64,000 nt of DNA from Trebouxia sp. TZW2008 (Eukaryota; Chlorophyta; Trebouxiophyceae; Trebouxiales; Trebouxiaceae): NCBI GenBank assembly GCA_002118135.1, contig BDIU01000399.1, positions 62,204-126,203 on the forward strand, in the 5' to 3' direction. This document shows, in pieces, positions 1 through 12,323 of the stretch. Position 1 is the stretch's first letter. Every line of letters begins with the position of its first letter. The notes beneath the pieces are model-generated. The model had not been told where the DNA came from, searched no databases, and worked only from the letters and a program-made list of their open reading frames with translations. Made by a program: the position numbers and the translations under genes.

Positions 1-3000
1 AGTGGACCAGACCTGACTCAAAGTGCAGGCTCTTGCGGGCTATGCAGTTGTTGCTGAGGTGACTGAAGACGTTCGTGAGGTCAGACAGGCTGTAGTCCTC
101 AGCACAGAAGCGTAGATAGCAGTCCTGGTAGAACCAGGCCGTCATGGGAGCGCTGCTGGTCACCAGCACCCACTGCCGGATGTCAAACTTCCTGCAATCA
201 TGCATAGCTTCTGGCCCTTCCGTACCTGACACAAAGGCTGCAGTATCAAGCATTTGTAGATGGCCCATGGCACTAACACTGGCAATGGTGTTTGCAGCAC
301 GCAGCACAATGGCTTGTCAAAGGCTGGGTGTTGATTCTTGTGCACTGTGCATGGAAAATTTGTGAAAGGTAAAGGGACACTGGCTCAGAAGCGTGAATGC
401 AGCTTGAACGCATACATCAGCATTCAGAGCATTGCTTCTGCTTGACAACGCATGACTGTGCTGCAGTAGACATGCAGCAGTGAGCAGACCTTCTGTTGAT
501 GATGAGGGGCTGCTCAATGTACTTCTGAGCAACCCACATCTGGGAAGTGCCCTCTGCAGCAGCAGCATCTGCATCTGCCTTCTCCTGCAACATGTGCATC
601 ACACAGTTTTGCTCTATTTGGGCATGCTGATAGAGGTTGGCAAAACAAGTCTCAGCTTGCTTTGGCTTTGCACAAACTTCTTGCAGACAATTTACTGCTG
701 CTATTGCCTCTGGCCGGGTCACAGAACCTCACAAGCAAGTATGTAAAGGATGGTGATTATGGTGATGATGGACATGGGCCTGGTCACTGAATGTAGCCAT
801 TGCCACTACGTGGCTGATGAAATCAGCATTGCTGGCTGCTTCAAGCATGGGAAATACCTCCTGTTGGTTGTTTGCACATGGTGGCAGGCACTTGTCTGTG
901 GTCAATGCTTGAGCACTATGTAGGTCATTCAGCAGCATGCAGCAGCTGCTCAGACTCAGCAGCATGCCATTGCTGCATCATTGGTTGGGGAAACTGATGT
1001 GGCCAACAGCTGCAGCTGACTCGTGCTGTAAATTGCCAGGATACGCAGAGGTCAGCCTGAGCTAGCAACATCAAGCTACACTGTACTGTGCTCACTGCCA
1101 AGAGAAATCTCACAGGAAGTGTGAGTCAGTTGCAGCAGAGGCCTGTTGCCTATGGCCGTACAGTGCGCTTGCGATGCCCTGACGTTTCTCATTATTGACG
1201 CGTCAGGCAAAGCCTAGCTATAAGATCAACAGACTGTTCACAAATCTGGCCTTGATGCCAGCCCAGCTGTTGCAGTAGAGGCCTGTGTGACATAGGGGCC
1301 GTAACTTGGCGTCCAGTACAATCTATGGGCCTCATATTGCACCAGACTCACTCTGCCACGATGGGGCTTCTACTTTTCACTTCGAGTTTGTTACAGCCTG
1401 TTCTCTGTGGCTATAGCATGCCTCTGCAAGACCAGGCAATGTCTTGGTGCAAACTCAGGAAATAGCTCATGATGCTACCTTGATGTCAGCCCAGCTGTTA
1501 GTGCAGAAGATGCCTCGCCCCCTGGACTTGCCTCCAGGCTTTAGGATCCAGATGTTGCTGGCGCCGTCTATGCCGCTCTGTGCATGCCACTCTGCCAGCT
1601 CAGCCACTGCTGCTGCTGCCTCGGTCTTTAGTGCATCAGAGATGGGCCGAGTCTTGCCTGCATGCGCACCTCGCAATTGGTTGTGGTATCATCAGGTATT
1701 TTGCAGACAGACACTTGCTGCTATAGTTGGCTGCACATTGCATGGCATGGCAGGAAAGGGTGCAACACACAGGGCTGGCAACAGCATCACGCATCATTTC
1801 TGATGTTGTCCTTCTCCTTACATCATTATTTAGATCATAATAATGTTTTGTGAATTACAGTTGTTGTGGAATGCAAGGATTCTTGCAATGACAAGAGTCT
1901 TGCTGCAACGCATGCATGACCAGACAAGCTGTCCTCAATCTTGACACCGTCAATGCTGCTCCAGGTTAGTGTGCACTATATTGCAGCAAAAACCACACAA
2001 AGACCCTTGCATCACAAGCAAGCGCGAATGTTGCATGTGGTGCTTAGTGCAGTACCTGAGGAGGGCCTGGAGTTGGGGCGTGAGGGGCCTCTAGGGGTCA
2101 GCTCGCAGTTCTTGAAGCAAGGGCAGCCCAGCAGAAGCGCCCACTTCTCCTCTGACAGCATAGGCAAGCAAGCTAAGGCCCCATCAGCTGCATTGTCATC
2201 AATTAGGTCCTTCCTGAAGGCTGTCTGCTGTCTGCACACCCTCAAGGCCAGCTGCACATGCTCAACACTGGGCACACCCTCATGACTTAGACCATTGTCC
2301 AACAGCAGCCGCCGTAGTATTGAAGCTGCTGCACACCACTTGAACTCTGTCTCTAGCGCTTGGAACTCTGCTGGTGTTCCCAGCTTCATGGCCCGGGGAA
2401 AGAAGGTGCCCACGTTGACGTCAAAGTACCACTTGATGTGCTGGATGGAGTCCAGCAGGCCGTACTTGGTTGTGAGGCATGCGCCTGCTCCTGAGTAGTG
2501 ATTGACTATCTGGTGCTTGAGTAGAGGCGGGCTGTAGATTGAGCGTGTCCTCAAGCACCATTTAAGGTCAAAGAACGAGCTCTCTGGGTCGGGGTTTTCG
2601 ACCCAGCCCCTGGCTAGCAGACATGCCCTCACGTCTGGGTACACTCCTGTGATCACAAACACCTGCGCAAAGCAAAGAAGGCTGCTTCTATCGTTTTGTC
2701 ACTCATTCTAAAACATATGCTAGACTGGCTCAGCAGGCCCAGCTAGATATGTACTGGAGCAATCAACTGTCTCCAACCAGTTGGTCCTGTGCTATCCTAA
2801 ATCTTTTCTACTGAGCATGAAGCATGAGCTTGCATCTCGCCAACACACGCTTAGTCACTTGATGGTGAAGCACAGCGGCACAGCAAGACCAGCTGACTGC
2901 CTGGGCCTGCTCAGCATGCTTGAGGGCAGATGCACGATGAATGAGAAGGGTCAGAGCAGAACAGATTTTGTGACAGGCAAGCAAATGGGCAGCATGCCCA

Positions 3001-4056
3001 CAGCAGGTGCTGTATGCATATTTGATTAAGGTGTTGCATTTGCGTCACCACACCAGAGACTGGACTAGCTGACAGCCTCAGGCACAACAGGGATATATAC
3101 CTTGGTTTCAGGTGCAATTCCATTTCTTCTACGCCACCGTGCATATTCTTCAATCCAAGGCCCCCTGTCCTGCATGCGTGACACAGACTCATCTCACAGC
3201 CTCTATTCAAGCACACATGCCTGCTGAACAACATGTGTACGTTTCTGTTGCATTCAGTGCTGTAAAACAGAGGTCCTCCGACAGCAAAACAACATGCTTT
3301 TGAGGAGCAGCCTTCGTGCGCATGCATTTGTAGTTGGGCAGTGCTGCCGGCAACAGCTGGGTGATGGGTTGATGCCAAGCCTGGTGAAGTTTCAGCAATA
3401 TGGGTGGCTTGCTAGTGGTGGGCTGGCACCTGATGGCGCTCTGATGGCACCCTTTGAGGCGACAAGCTATTGCTCCTAGCAGTGAGGGACTGCATGTATG
3501 GCTTGCCAACTATGTTCTCCTGCTCCCTGTGGCTCACCGTGGGCACCGGCTTACTTTGACTGGCCTGGCAACAAAGAGCATAGGTTGGCTACTTCAATGT
3601 GCACAGCTTGTGAGTCAATGTGACACTTTGGCTGCTGATCCTGAACTTTAGAGGTATGCAGTTGTGCCATGAGTCTGGAAGTTACAGCACAAAATCACAT
3701 TATTGCGCACATGCAACGCCTTGCATGACACAAGGCGGGACTACCTTGTTTGCATTGTCTGTGGCAGACAGGCAGCGTCTGGGAGGAGATGCAGCCTTTT
3801 GCGGGCTCGCATAGGGGTTTGGCATGGTGTCAGAATGAGTGAAGTTGCGCTTGCTTGCTTCAGCTCCACCAGCTGGAGAAGCACTGCGCTTTTCCTCACG
3901 CATTGACAGCACTTTTTCACGGAGCTTTCTGCGCTGCCTGGATTCTGCCAGCACGGCAGCTTCTGCCATTCTGACTTCATGCTGACGCTGCTGCTCCAGT
4001 TGCTGGATGTGCTGCTGATTTTTCCTGACGAAGTCTGTAGGCCCTGAGGCAGCCAT
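1..4056 (-). CDS. TTLL3: TTLL3-type tubulin glycine ligase, 3' end cut by window edge
   Basis: Adds the first glycine of glycine side chains to tubulin in cilia (family knowledge). Exons in transcript order: 3745-4056, 3101-3169, 2056-2662, 1479-1657, 490-584, and 191 to beyond position 1. Phases agree throughout, giving about 485 residues before the edge. Exon 1 is a charged, coiled-coil-like leader starting at the ATG at 4056. Exon 3 carries YPDVRACLLARGWVE and LTTKYGLLDSIQHIKWYFDV, typical of the TTLL3/8/10 group. Exon 4 has the ATP-grasp segment NIWILKPGGKSRGRGI, exon 5 WVAQKYIEQPLII, and exon 6 KFDIRQWVLV and WFYQDCYLRF. The C-terminal end of the TTL domain lies outside the window. Monoglycylase is preferred over polyglutamylase from overall resemblance; the exact subfamily is less certain than the TTLL call. 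Sequence near 1240-1290 resembles the donor edge of exon 4, a possible duplicated exon edge. Confidence 0.88.
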
Positions 4057-4589
4057 AAAGGTGCAAGCAAAGCTGCAAATTCTCGCGGCTTGTCTCCGAA
4101 ACGCTTAACGGCTCAGAAGAAGCCCGGCGTTCATGCCTCAGCAATTCAAGTATCGAGGCGGCTATTGTTGACGAAGAGCGCAGCACAGCTGTGAGGCTGT
4201 CTGAGCGCACATGCAGTCAAACTCTTCACGCATGCACACCGCTCAAAGGCTAGCTCAATAGGCACTGATATCAATACTGATGTAGTGCGGTGTTGCGGCA
4301 GACCGAGACAGACGGGTGGACAGCACAGCGCAGGAGGTGCTATGCCAAAAGCATTGCCGCCATGTCCGCCCCTGCAGGCGTCAAGTCTTTGCCTTTATTG
4401 CACTTTGATGTTGCACAAACCTACCACATGACACATTTGCGCAGCGGTGTCAAGTCCGCTCACAGCGCTCTGCCATCAGTTCATTTGCGCAAGCTTTTGC
4501 CGGTAGGTCAGGGCATGAGTCATTCGCTGACTAAATTAGCAAATCGCTGCAAACAAGCCTTCTGAAAACCTATATAGGGTAGGACCGGT

Positions 4590-5312
4590 TTCCCATACCC
4601 TGGAAGAATTCCCTGGCCCAGGTGACATGCAACAACCTGATGTTACCAAAATTCGAGCCATAATTGTGTGTTCTTGCAGGTAAATGAAGCTACAGACAGA
4701 ATTTCAAAGATTCTCTGATGACACGATGATCTGCCACGAAGTCATGCAGGGGCAGTGTGGGCCAGAAGGGTGTCTTACGTAATCTGCGTGTTCTACGTAT
4801 ACGATATATATTATTTCACTATGTCATAGACTGCCTGAATTTCATGATTATATAGTCATTGCCACAGTGTGGCACATGTGATGATCAGCCTTGTTGGCTG
4901 GCTAAAGCATGTAAAATTATTCTCTCTCTCTCTCTACGGCCAGTAGGTCATACACCTCATTCTCTCCTCTGTCTGCTGCATGCGAGTTCCCGTTCTTCAC
5001 ATGTAGGTAGATCAAGAAAACGCAGGTAAGCAACAAGTAAGTCTTGCTGCGTGTCAAGTGATTGCCAGGAGGTATCTCAACAAAGAAATGTGTATGTCAT
5101 TTCATCAGCTAAGGGGCAACACAATCCCGCCCGCAGGTCTACGAATTTTGCGGAAGAGGTGAGCTACTGCGAAAAAAATTGTGGGGAAACGTGATTAACA
5201 TCATGGCACTGGATTGATCAAAAGTGGCGCTCTAGTTGATACCTTGGGTTATATATACAGTCTTGATGGTTGCAATATTGAGTCAAATTTGTGGCTTGCC
5301 CCTGATGTCAGC
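4590..5312 (+). repeat. Diverged direct repeat, copy 1 (partner at 6590-7104)
   Basis: Blocks in the same order occur in both copies: a segment with TGAAGCTACA, a shared CTGCATGCGAGTTCCC stretch, AGGTAGATCAAGAAAAC, GGGGCAACACAAT, and a 3' block with ACCTTGGGTTATAT and CTTGCCCCTGA. Copy 1 is longer because it contains an extra piece at about 4774-4951. No coding sequence is evident. Confidence 0.75.
4774..4951 (+). mobile_element. Short interspersed element, copy 1 (filled site)
   Basis: About 178 bp present in one copy of a local duplication and absent from the other at 6590-7104. Its core (about 4814-4912) matches about 38346-38442, sharing TTTCACTATG, ATATAGTCATTG, GGCACATGTGAT and TTGGCTGGCTAAAGCAT. 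It ends next to a (TC)n tract. I see no coding capacity, clear terminal inverted repeats or pol III boxes, so its class is open. Confidence 0.65.
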
Positions 5313-6589
5313 AGGACTAGCTGAAGCAGAGCTGTAACGGGTTGACAGCCTTGGAAAGGCGCTCGTTGACACTTAGTGCGCAACCCCTTTTGTTACAAGA
5401 GCAGATAGCTCATGCAGTTGCCGTGAATCTAGTTGCATACAGAGCAAGTTGTATCTCAGCGATGCAGCAGGCTCGCTCCTATGTAGGCCTGTCTCCCAAC
5501 TTCTTGATGCATCTGCGTAAGGGAGTACTTTTCTTTTCTTTTGTTTCCTTTCTCAAGGAGTCTACGCCTATTGTAACGGCTGCGTGCGTTACAATACCAG
5601 TCCTAGGTTGTAACGTCCTTTAGGAGTTACGAACCGGCATATAGGCACTGCAACCAACGCCACTCGTGTGATTTCCATACGACCTTCTTGCGCATAGACT
5701 CAACTCCGTTATACCTATTTTGTCACTCATTGAGCTTTGGCTGTCTGTAAGTGTAACAATGACCACTGTTTGCACAGGGCACAAACTGAGACCTTGCTGT
5801 TGCTGGTGAGACTGGTGATGGATAACATCTGGCCCTTCTTGACCTAGGCACATTTTCTAGAATTGCAGCAAGGACATCAGGTGAAACGGAAGGCTGTCAC
5901 AATCAGATGATCCAAGAGTTGTGGCTGATGCGCTGAGACTTGCAAACCACTTCTTTTTATGCTTGGCTTGCAATTGCCTTGCCTTGCCTTGCTAAAACAT
6001 AAAGTGCAACCTGTGCCCAAATTAAAAACTACTGCTTTGTGTTAGCCTGCAATAGCTTTTTGACAAGCCTGTCGACATGCAAAGACAGCGTCGTTAGGAT
6101 TGACGACTGTCGGTGTGTGGCGAGCGGGTTTTGCAGCAGCAACAAATCACTGAATGCCGTTATATGCATGGTATGTTACCTCGGGCTAATGCTGGATGCG
6201 ACAAAGGCAGACGCCTTTCGCTTGCACCAGCTTTTGGCTGGTCTTTCCGTTGCAAAAGACACCTCTCGCATCGGCCCTGGCGATTTGCATGTTCTTGCCG
6301 TCTTCAATTGCGGCAAGACCCTGTGCTCTTGTGTCTAAGTGGGCGCAGACAATGTTTCCCTTGAACTGTCGTCAGGTCGGTCGGTGACGTGTCCTTGTAG
6401 CAAGCGGAAGGGACTTATCCACAGAGCAAGTCGTGCGCAGACGCCGAAGTCACAATGTTGATGTCTGCGTGCGCGGCTTTGCCACAACAATAGCGACGCT
6501 GTCCTGCCCCTCCACAAACCCTACTTGGGGTAGGGCTTCCTCCCATAGTCTCGGCAAATTTCTCAGCCCGAGCGATGTACAAGCACCCA

Positions 6590-7104
6590 GTCACCAGAAC
6601 CCTAGTCAACATTGTGTGTTCTTTCAGGGAATTGAAGCTACATACAGGATCAGAAGATTCTTCGATGGCATGATGAGCTTCGACCGAGTCATGCAGGCTC
6701 AGTGTGGGCTAGAAGGGTGTTCTACACACCTCATTCTCCCCTCTGTCCGCTGCATGCGAGTTCCCATTCTTCACAGGTAGGTAGATCAAGAAAACACAGG
6801 TAAGCAAGAGGTAAGTCCTGCTGCGTGTGGAATGATTGCAAGAAGTTAACTCGAACACAGAACTGTGTATGTCAGCCAAGGGGCAACACAATGCTGCCTG
6901 CAGGTCTAGGAATTTTGATGACGAGGCGATTTAACGTGCAGAAATTTGTAGGGAAAGGCCTTTCCCTAGGGAATTGTCATCATGGCACTGGATATACTCA
7001 GATTGATCAGAAGTAGCGCTCTGGTTGATACCTTGGGTTATATACAGTGCTGATGGTTGCAACTCAATTGAGTCAAATCTGTAGCTTGCCCCTGACATCA
7101 GCAG
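6590..7104 (+). repeat. Diverged direct repeat, copy 2 (partner at 4590-5312)
   Basis: Collinear with the repeat at 4590-5312 but without its internal insertion. At the point matching the insertion, this copy runs straight from GAAGGGTGT into CACACCTCATTC, so it looks like an empty site. No function is evident. Confidence 0.75.
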
Positions 7105-7584
7105 CTATGCATACAGCATCAATATGCACGTGGGTCAACGACATCACAAAATTGCAACATTCTTAATCCACATTCCAAAATAGTTTTGTGCCTTGCATTT
7201 GAAAGGCCTTGAAGCTGCAATCAGATTCAAGCTGACATATGCACCCATGACTATCCAGTCAATGCTTATGCAGCCATGATATTGACCTTCAGCTTGTTTT
7301 CACAAGATGCACCATGTCAGTTGATGATGCATGCATAGGTCCTGCAGAGCTCAACCCTTCGCAATATTATGCCAGCTGCATTCCGTGCATCCAGTCAATT
7401 GAGGTGTAAAATAGAGTGCAGCATGTACCGCAGCTGCTTGTGATCAGTCACAGTTGATCAATCACGTCAGCTTTGCATTGCAGCAACAGGTCTCTTTTGC
7501 CAGCGCCTGCACTGCTGTGTATTGCTTTTTGCTGACAAGACAAGATGGCTTTGGCATGTGAGCCGGGAGGTATGGACCTGTACA

Positions 7585-10500
7585 TTAAATGAGACCCTGC
7601 CGCCGCAAGTCCTCATATGTTTTGCGATTGTAAACATTGCCCTCTGCATCTTCATATTCTTCATCAACTTCTATTTTGTGACCTGGCTTTTCACGTTCCT
7701 GGAAAACCAGTCAATGCGACTTCAGGAGATCAGCAATCCAGCAGCTGCCCTGAGCTAAAGGCTTTTAGCTTGACGCAACATTATTTGTGAACACTTCCAC
7801 TCCACAAACTGTGCATAAGTTCAGCGCTGCACTGTGCCACCTTGATGCCACAGCTTGCAATTACAAGTGGACCGTCTTTCTAAAACAAACATCAAGCATG
7901 CGCAACTGCGCTGAGAGCAATCCAGAATGAAGGTGTGTGATTTGAATCTTGCGCACAACTGCTCACATTTCAGTACGCTTTTTTGCAAAGGCATGGCTTG
8001 CAACATACAGAAACTGCAGCCCAGTAGATAGCCTGGCTGTACCTGAATGTTTTTCCACAGCTTCTGAGCGTCCGCAACCTTGGTGATTTCATAGAAGTTC
8101 TTGGTGTTTGGGATGCCCAGCACACGCATGCTGGCTTGGTGGCGGTACTCTCTGAAGTGCCGCTCAAAGGCTCGCCTGCCCCAGTAGGTCACGCCGCCAC
8201 AAATCTCACACTGGAACTCCTGATTGAGGCCATGCAGCTTGTACAGCCAGTAGGGTATGGGCTTGCCATCCCAACCCAGCGGCAGCTTCAGAGGGTTGTA
8301 GATGAAGTCATCTTCTTCATCACTGTCACTAGCAGCAGCTTCCTATGTAAACACCAAACCAGCTCAGGCATGTACAGCCAGTATGGAACGTGTTTGCCAT
8401 CTAAATTTAGCGGCAGCTTCAGAGTGTCATAGATGAGGTCATCTTCTTCATCACTATCGCTAGCAGCAGCCTCCTGTGTAAACACCAGACTTGTCAAAGC
8501 ATGCTTGCAGTATGCTCAAGAGCCAGATAACTCATGCCATGTCATGGTGCTCTTCAGCGTGTCTCATGACAAGTTGAGAGGGTGGCGTATGAAGTCATCT
8601 TCTTCATTGCTGTCACCAGCAGCAGCCTCCTGTGCAAACACCAAATCAGCATAGGTCATGCTTGCAACATGGTCTGAGTCAGTCAGCTCATGTCATGCCG
8701 TGTTGGTCCTTGGCATGCCCTCTGAGATCTTGCATTGCTCTTCAGGTCCAGCAAGCTTACAGAGCTTGCCCTGAATTGTAGAGCATTTCAAGAAGCCCAA
8801 AAGGAAGATGCAGAAAGCTGATATGCATGTGTGGCTTGCCTTCAATGGTTCAAGATTGAGGTCAAAAGATGAAGCAGGACAAGTCTATGCCAATAGGCAT
8901 CATCGTGAGTGCCTGTGTGAGGATCGACAGTCAAAGTGCTCACAAGACAGCATGCTGTTGTATGACAGCAAAATCAGGTGAAGCAGAAGCATGTGCACCT
9001 CCTGATACTGATTTGCTGAGCACCTAGCATGCACCATGCTGTGTCATAGAACCTTATGAGATAGCGTGCGACTGACAATGATGATGATGATGATGACAAC
9101 GACTACCTCTTCAGCTTCCAGCTGTTCTGCCTGCAGCTCCTCATATGTGCGCGCTTGCTTCTTCTCAATGTTACCAACAGTGTCTGTGAGCACCTTGCCT
9201 AAGAGGTCCTTGTCCTGTAGCAGCAGGCGTATGCGGCTCTCCTGCAGGGCTGCCTCCTTAGCAGCAGCCTTTTGCTTGGCTGCCTGCTCGCTATCTCTAG
9301 CTGCCTGCAACGACCATGTGTGCATTGGCAGCTTGATCAAGCCTGACGCTTCCTGTGGCTGCAGTCATTACTCGTTCAAGCGGTGCTTGCATGCTTAGCT
9401 TGGGACTCTGTTGCATGTGTAAAGCATAGAGCAGTGAAGCGGCCGCGGTGATCAGCTTGAGATTTTCGGTTGCAAGCAGGTGTCTATGGCAAGACAAGGT
9501 GCCAGCTTGACCAACAAGAAGCACATATAAGTCAGATGTGTCATGAATGCTATGGGCACACTGCATGCCACTTAGCAGCATAAGTAGGTCAGTAGTTGGT
9601 GATAAGGCGGGAGGAAGCTGTACCACAGGGACAACTCCTTTTGCAAACAGCTTGCGGTCTAGCTTCTCCAGGGGTGTGTCCTTGGTGAGCATGAGCCTGT
9701 CAGCCCGCTGTCGCATGGTGCCCCCGCACTTCAGCCCCAGTTTGGCCAAAGCATCCTTCAGTGCATCAGCTCCTGCACATGAAGCCGACACATCTCAGCA
9801 TGAAGGAGAGACACACCAAGCCGAGACATGAAGCATAATTGGCATGAAGCATATTTGCATGAAGCATATTTGCATGAAGCATATTTGCATGAAGCATATT
9901 TGCATGAAGCGAAAACATGGAGCATATTTGCATGAAGCCGAGACATGAAGACGACACATCTGAGCATGAAGGAGAGAGATCTGTTGTTTGACTTGTGACA
10001 GTGTCTGAATCTCACCCCAGTGGGTGTCCAATGACAACAGACTGCTGTTGATCAATTGAGATGTGAGTCCCGGCTTGCATAGTGACCCATGCATACGCTG
10101 CAGGATGCTGTGGTCTCAGCTGTCTTTGTGAAACACAATCTGACAGATATCGTATACCAGACTGCAAGCCATCAGCACGGTCAAGACAGACTGACCTTTG
10201 CAAATGGCAAGCAGCATATCTAGGGAACAACAATGCCGCTACAGCGTAGCTGCCTACCAAGTGACTCCAGCTCGTCGACTGTGTCAAAGGCTTGCAGGTC
10301 AATGGTGTTGCCCTGGTCTCCAGGCAATTTGCCAACACCCCTGTCCTCCCAGCCTGGCACCTGACCCTCCTCAAAGGCTGAGTCAAAGTCCTCTTCCAGC
10401 TTGGTGTACACCTTGCTCAAGCTGCCCAGAGGGTTTGTGCGCTCGTAGAATTGCTCTAGATAGCCAAGCAAGGCTTGCAGGTAATCCCTGCACAGGAGGA

Positions 10501-12323
10501 AGCTGAATGTTTGGCACTGGTGATCGTCTCGCTGGATCTCAACTTAGCTGGGTGCACACAGGAAATCAGCATTCTGAGGCAGCATGTCAGATGTTACTGC
10601 AAACTGGCACAGATGAAGAATTGCCTGGCCTTGATGGCATGGGATGGCGAAATCGAAGTCTCAAGACCTAGTCCCACCCCAACTCCCAGCAGCTTAATGA
10701 CCTAGCAATAGGTGGCAAGACAAAGTCACAGAAAGTCAGGTGTCATAGGCTTGCAGAAATTTTGTGAAGGCATTGACATTACCTGTAACCTCTGCTTGTT
10801 CTGTGCTGGCGAGGGATCTGGGTAAACTCTGTGATGGAGGTCACATACTCCTGATACTCCTTAGGCGCCTCCTCTTTTGAGAACCCAAATTTGGAGTTGA
10901 TGAAAGTCTGGTAGTGCTCATGCAAGTCCAGAAAGCGGCCTTGGCCCTCCTCGCCACTGAAGTCAACTCGAGGCTCCTCTCTTACACCCAATTCATCATT
11001 CTCAGCCTGAATGACACCGAGAGAGCATCAAACAGCAAATGCTGCGCAATGATTGCCAAGACTAATTTAGGGCTCCTCTTCCTTCATCTAGTTCATCATT
11101 CTCAGTCTGAATGACAACAAGAGGATGAGACAGCAAGTTCAGCATGGTGATTGCCAAGGTCAACTTGAGGCTCTTCCCTCACACCCAGTTCATCATGTTC
11201 ACCCTGGATGGGACCAACCGGGTGAGACAGCAAATGCAGCATGGTGTTTGCCAAGATCAATTGAGGGCTCTTCCCTTACACCCAAATCATCATTTTCAGC
11301 CTGAATGACATCAAGAGAATTGGACAGCAAATGAAGCATAGTGATTGCCAACATTAATTCAGGGCTCATCTCTCAAACTCAATTCATCACTTTCAGCCTG
11401 GACAGCACCAAGCTGCAGACAGCCCATGCAGCATTGTGACTGCCAACAAAATACTTGCGTTATCCCCAGGGTATGAGATCAGATTTGCAGCACGGAGGCA
11501 AGGCTTGATTTGAATGTAAGGCTGCATGCATGGCTGCGGGCTGCAGCAGACAGCGTTAGATAGTATACAATGCATTGTGCTGCTACACTGTATGCAGTGC
11601 AGCTCTTGAAGCAGGTTAAACATTGAAAGGAAAGAGAAAGGAAAAGTTCACACCGTTAGGCGTTATAATGGGAGCCTCTTATACATGCAGCCCAGCATTG
11701 CTGCTCTCAAAGCAGCAACCAGCAGAAGGTTGAACTATGAGGGGTCAGACTGACTGACCTCTGTGACCTCAATTGGTCTGTTTCTGTAGAAGTCCTTGAG
11801 ATCACGGACTCTGTCATAAAAGACCTTGAAGTCTCCCTGTTCTACCTTCAGGCTTGCAATGTCATCTTTGCGTGAGCTGTCCTCATCCTTGTACACCTCT
11901 TCCTGCACATTTGAACAGATACATGTCTGTTGGTGACAACACAAGACTATCGACGTATTTGTTCAACTCTGGTTGCATGTAGTGTTTGCTTTCCTGCACG
12001 CTGCACATGTGCATGAATTTTGCATAGCATACCAGCTTTTTAGCTCTCTCTTGCATGATTTCCAGCATGATTCTGACACGATGGCTCTGCTGCAAACGCT
12101 CTTTATGACCTTTGAGGTCATTTCTGAAATCTTTCACAATAGCTCGTTCCAACTGCTCAGCTTCCTCATGATTCGCTGTGATCAGCGGGCAATCCATCAG
12201 TTTCAGCTAACAACTTGTTAGTGACAAGTGCCTCCAAGAGTGCCGCAAGAGTGCTCGACATGCGTTACAGATCAGCGACTGCAGTCACTTACAGCGAGTC
12301 TGCTCCAACACAGTGGTGGCCAT
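7585..12323 (-). CDS. SF3A3: Splicing factor 3A subunit 3 (SF3a60)
   Basis: U2 snRNP subunit needed for prespliceosome assembly in the nucleus. Nine exons in transcript order: 12293-12323, 12033-12175, 11759-11902, 10783-11006, 10258-10487, 9636-9772, 9107-9304, 8043-8342, 7585-7698. They total 1521 nt, exactly 506 codons plus stop, close to the usual 500 or so. The start is set by [15 protein letters not shown], which matches the family N-terminus across a phase-1 intron. Landmarks: [10 protein letters not shown] (exon 4); the SAP-like [11 protein letters not shown] and LFAKG (exon 6); [20 protein letters not shown] followed by the matrin-type zinc finger (Cys in CEICGG, His in [10 protein letters not shown]) and LGIPNTKNF (exon 8); and the conserved end [11 protein letters not shown]. 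Two introns carry tandem copies of neighbouring exon edges. Confidence 0.96.
8365..8640 (-). repeat. Two decayed tandem copies of SF3A3 exon 8 5' edge
   Basis: Exon 8 begins at 8342 with [12 protein letters not shown]. The same acceptor and exon start recur upstream in the transcript. Copy 2 (about 8365-8473) reads [20 protein letters not shown] and continues to PYWLYM, then runs into the next acceptor without a good donor. Copy 3 (about 8561-8637) reads [14 protein letters not shown] and then meets a stop. The genuine exon is the one continuing into the zinc finger. Confidence 0.85.
9838..9932 (+). repeat. 15 bp minisatellite in an SF3A3 intron
   Basis: About six head-to-tail copies of a 15 bp unit, GCATGAAGCATATTT, with decayed units on the 3' side to about 9990. 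It lies in the intron between exons 5 and 6 of SF3A3. Open frames across it are by-products of the repeat. Confidence 0.9.
11007..11420 (-). repeat. About 100 bp tandem array copying the acceptor edge of SF3A3 exon 4
   Basis: Exon 4 starts at 11006 (CATTCAG, then GCTGAGAATGATGAA). Four further diverged units follow in the intron at a spacing near 100 bp. Each repeats the acceptor, a CTGAGAATGATGAA-like exon start, and the TGTAAGGGAAGAGCC-like continuation. The copies meet stops or lose the frame, so they look like decoy acceptors rather than exons. Confidence 0.8.
11610..11710. repeat. Short dispersed repeat shared with 23360-23455
   Basis: A stretch containing CACACCGTTAGG, TTATAA, GGAGCCTCT and GCAGCCCAG in an SF3A3 intron has a diverged counterpart in a gyrA intron around 23360-23455, where an A/G-rich lead-in also precedes it. 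Limits are approximate and the class is unknown. Confidence 0.5.

Larger units (their letters stand above)
4057..7584. other. Gene-poor spacer rich in repeats
   Basis: About 3.5 kb lies between the TTLL3 start and the SF3A3 stop. No reading frame here resembles a known protein or shows a convincing exon chain. It holds a pair of diverged direct repeats (near 4590-5312 and 6590-7104), a short interspersed element inside the first copy, and a (TC)n tract at about 4921-4935. The TTLL3 promoter should lie near 4057-4300, but I see no clear core motif. Confidence 0.6.

Noticed and set aside
5342..5623. Plus-strand frame of 93 codons in the left spacer
   Set aside because: No start context, exon chain or similarity; it follows the end of a non-coding repeat.
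9758..10094. Three overlapping minus frames with repeated ASCKY-type peptides
   Set aside because: They translate a 15 bp minisatellite lying inside an SF3A3 intron.
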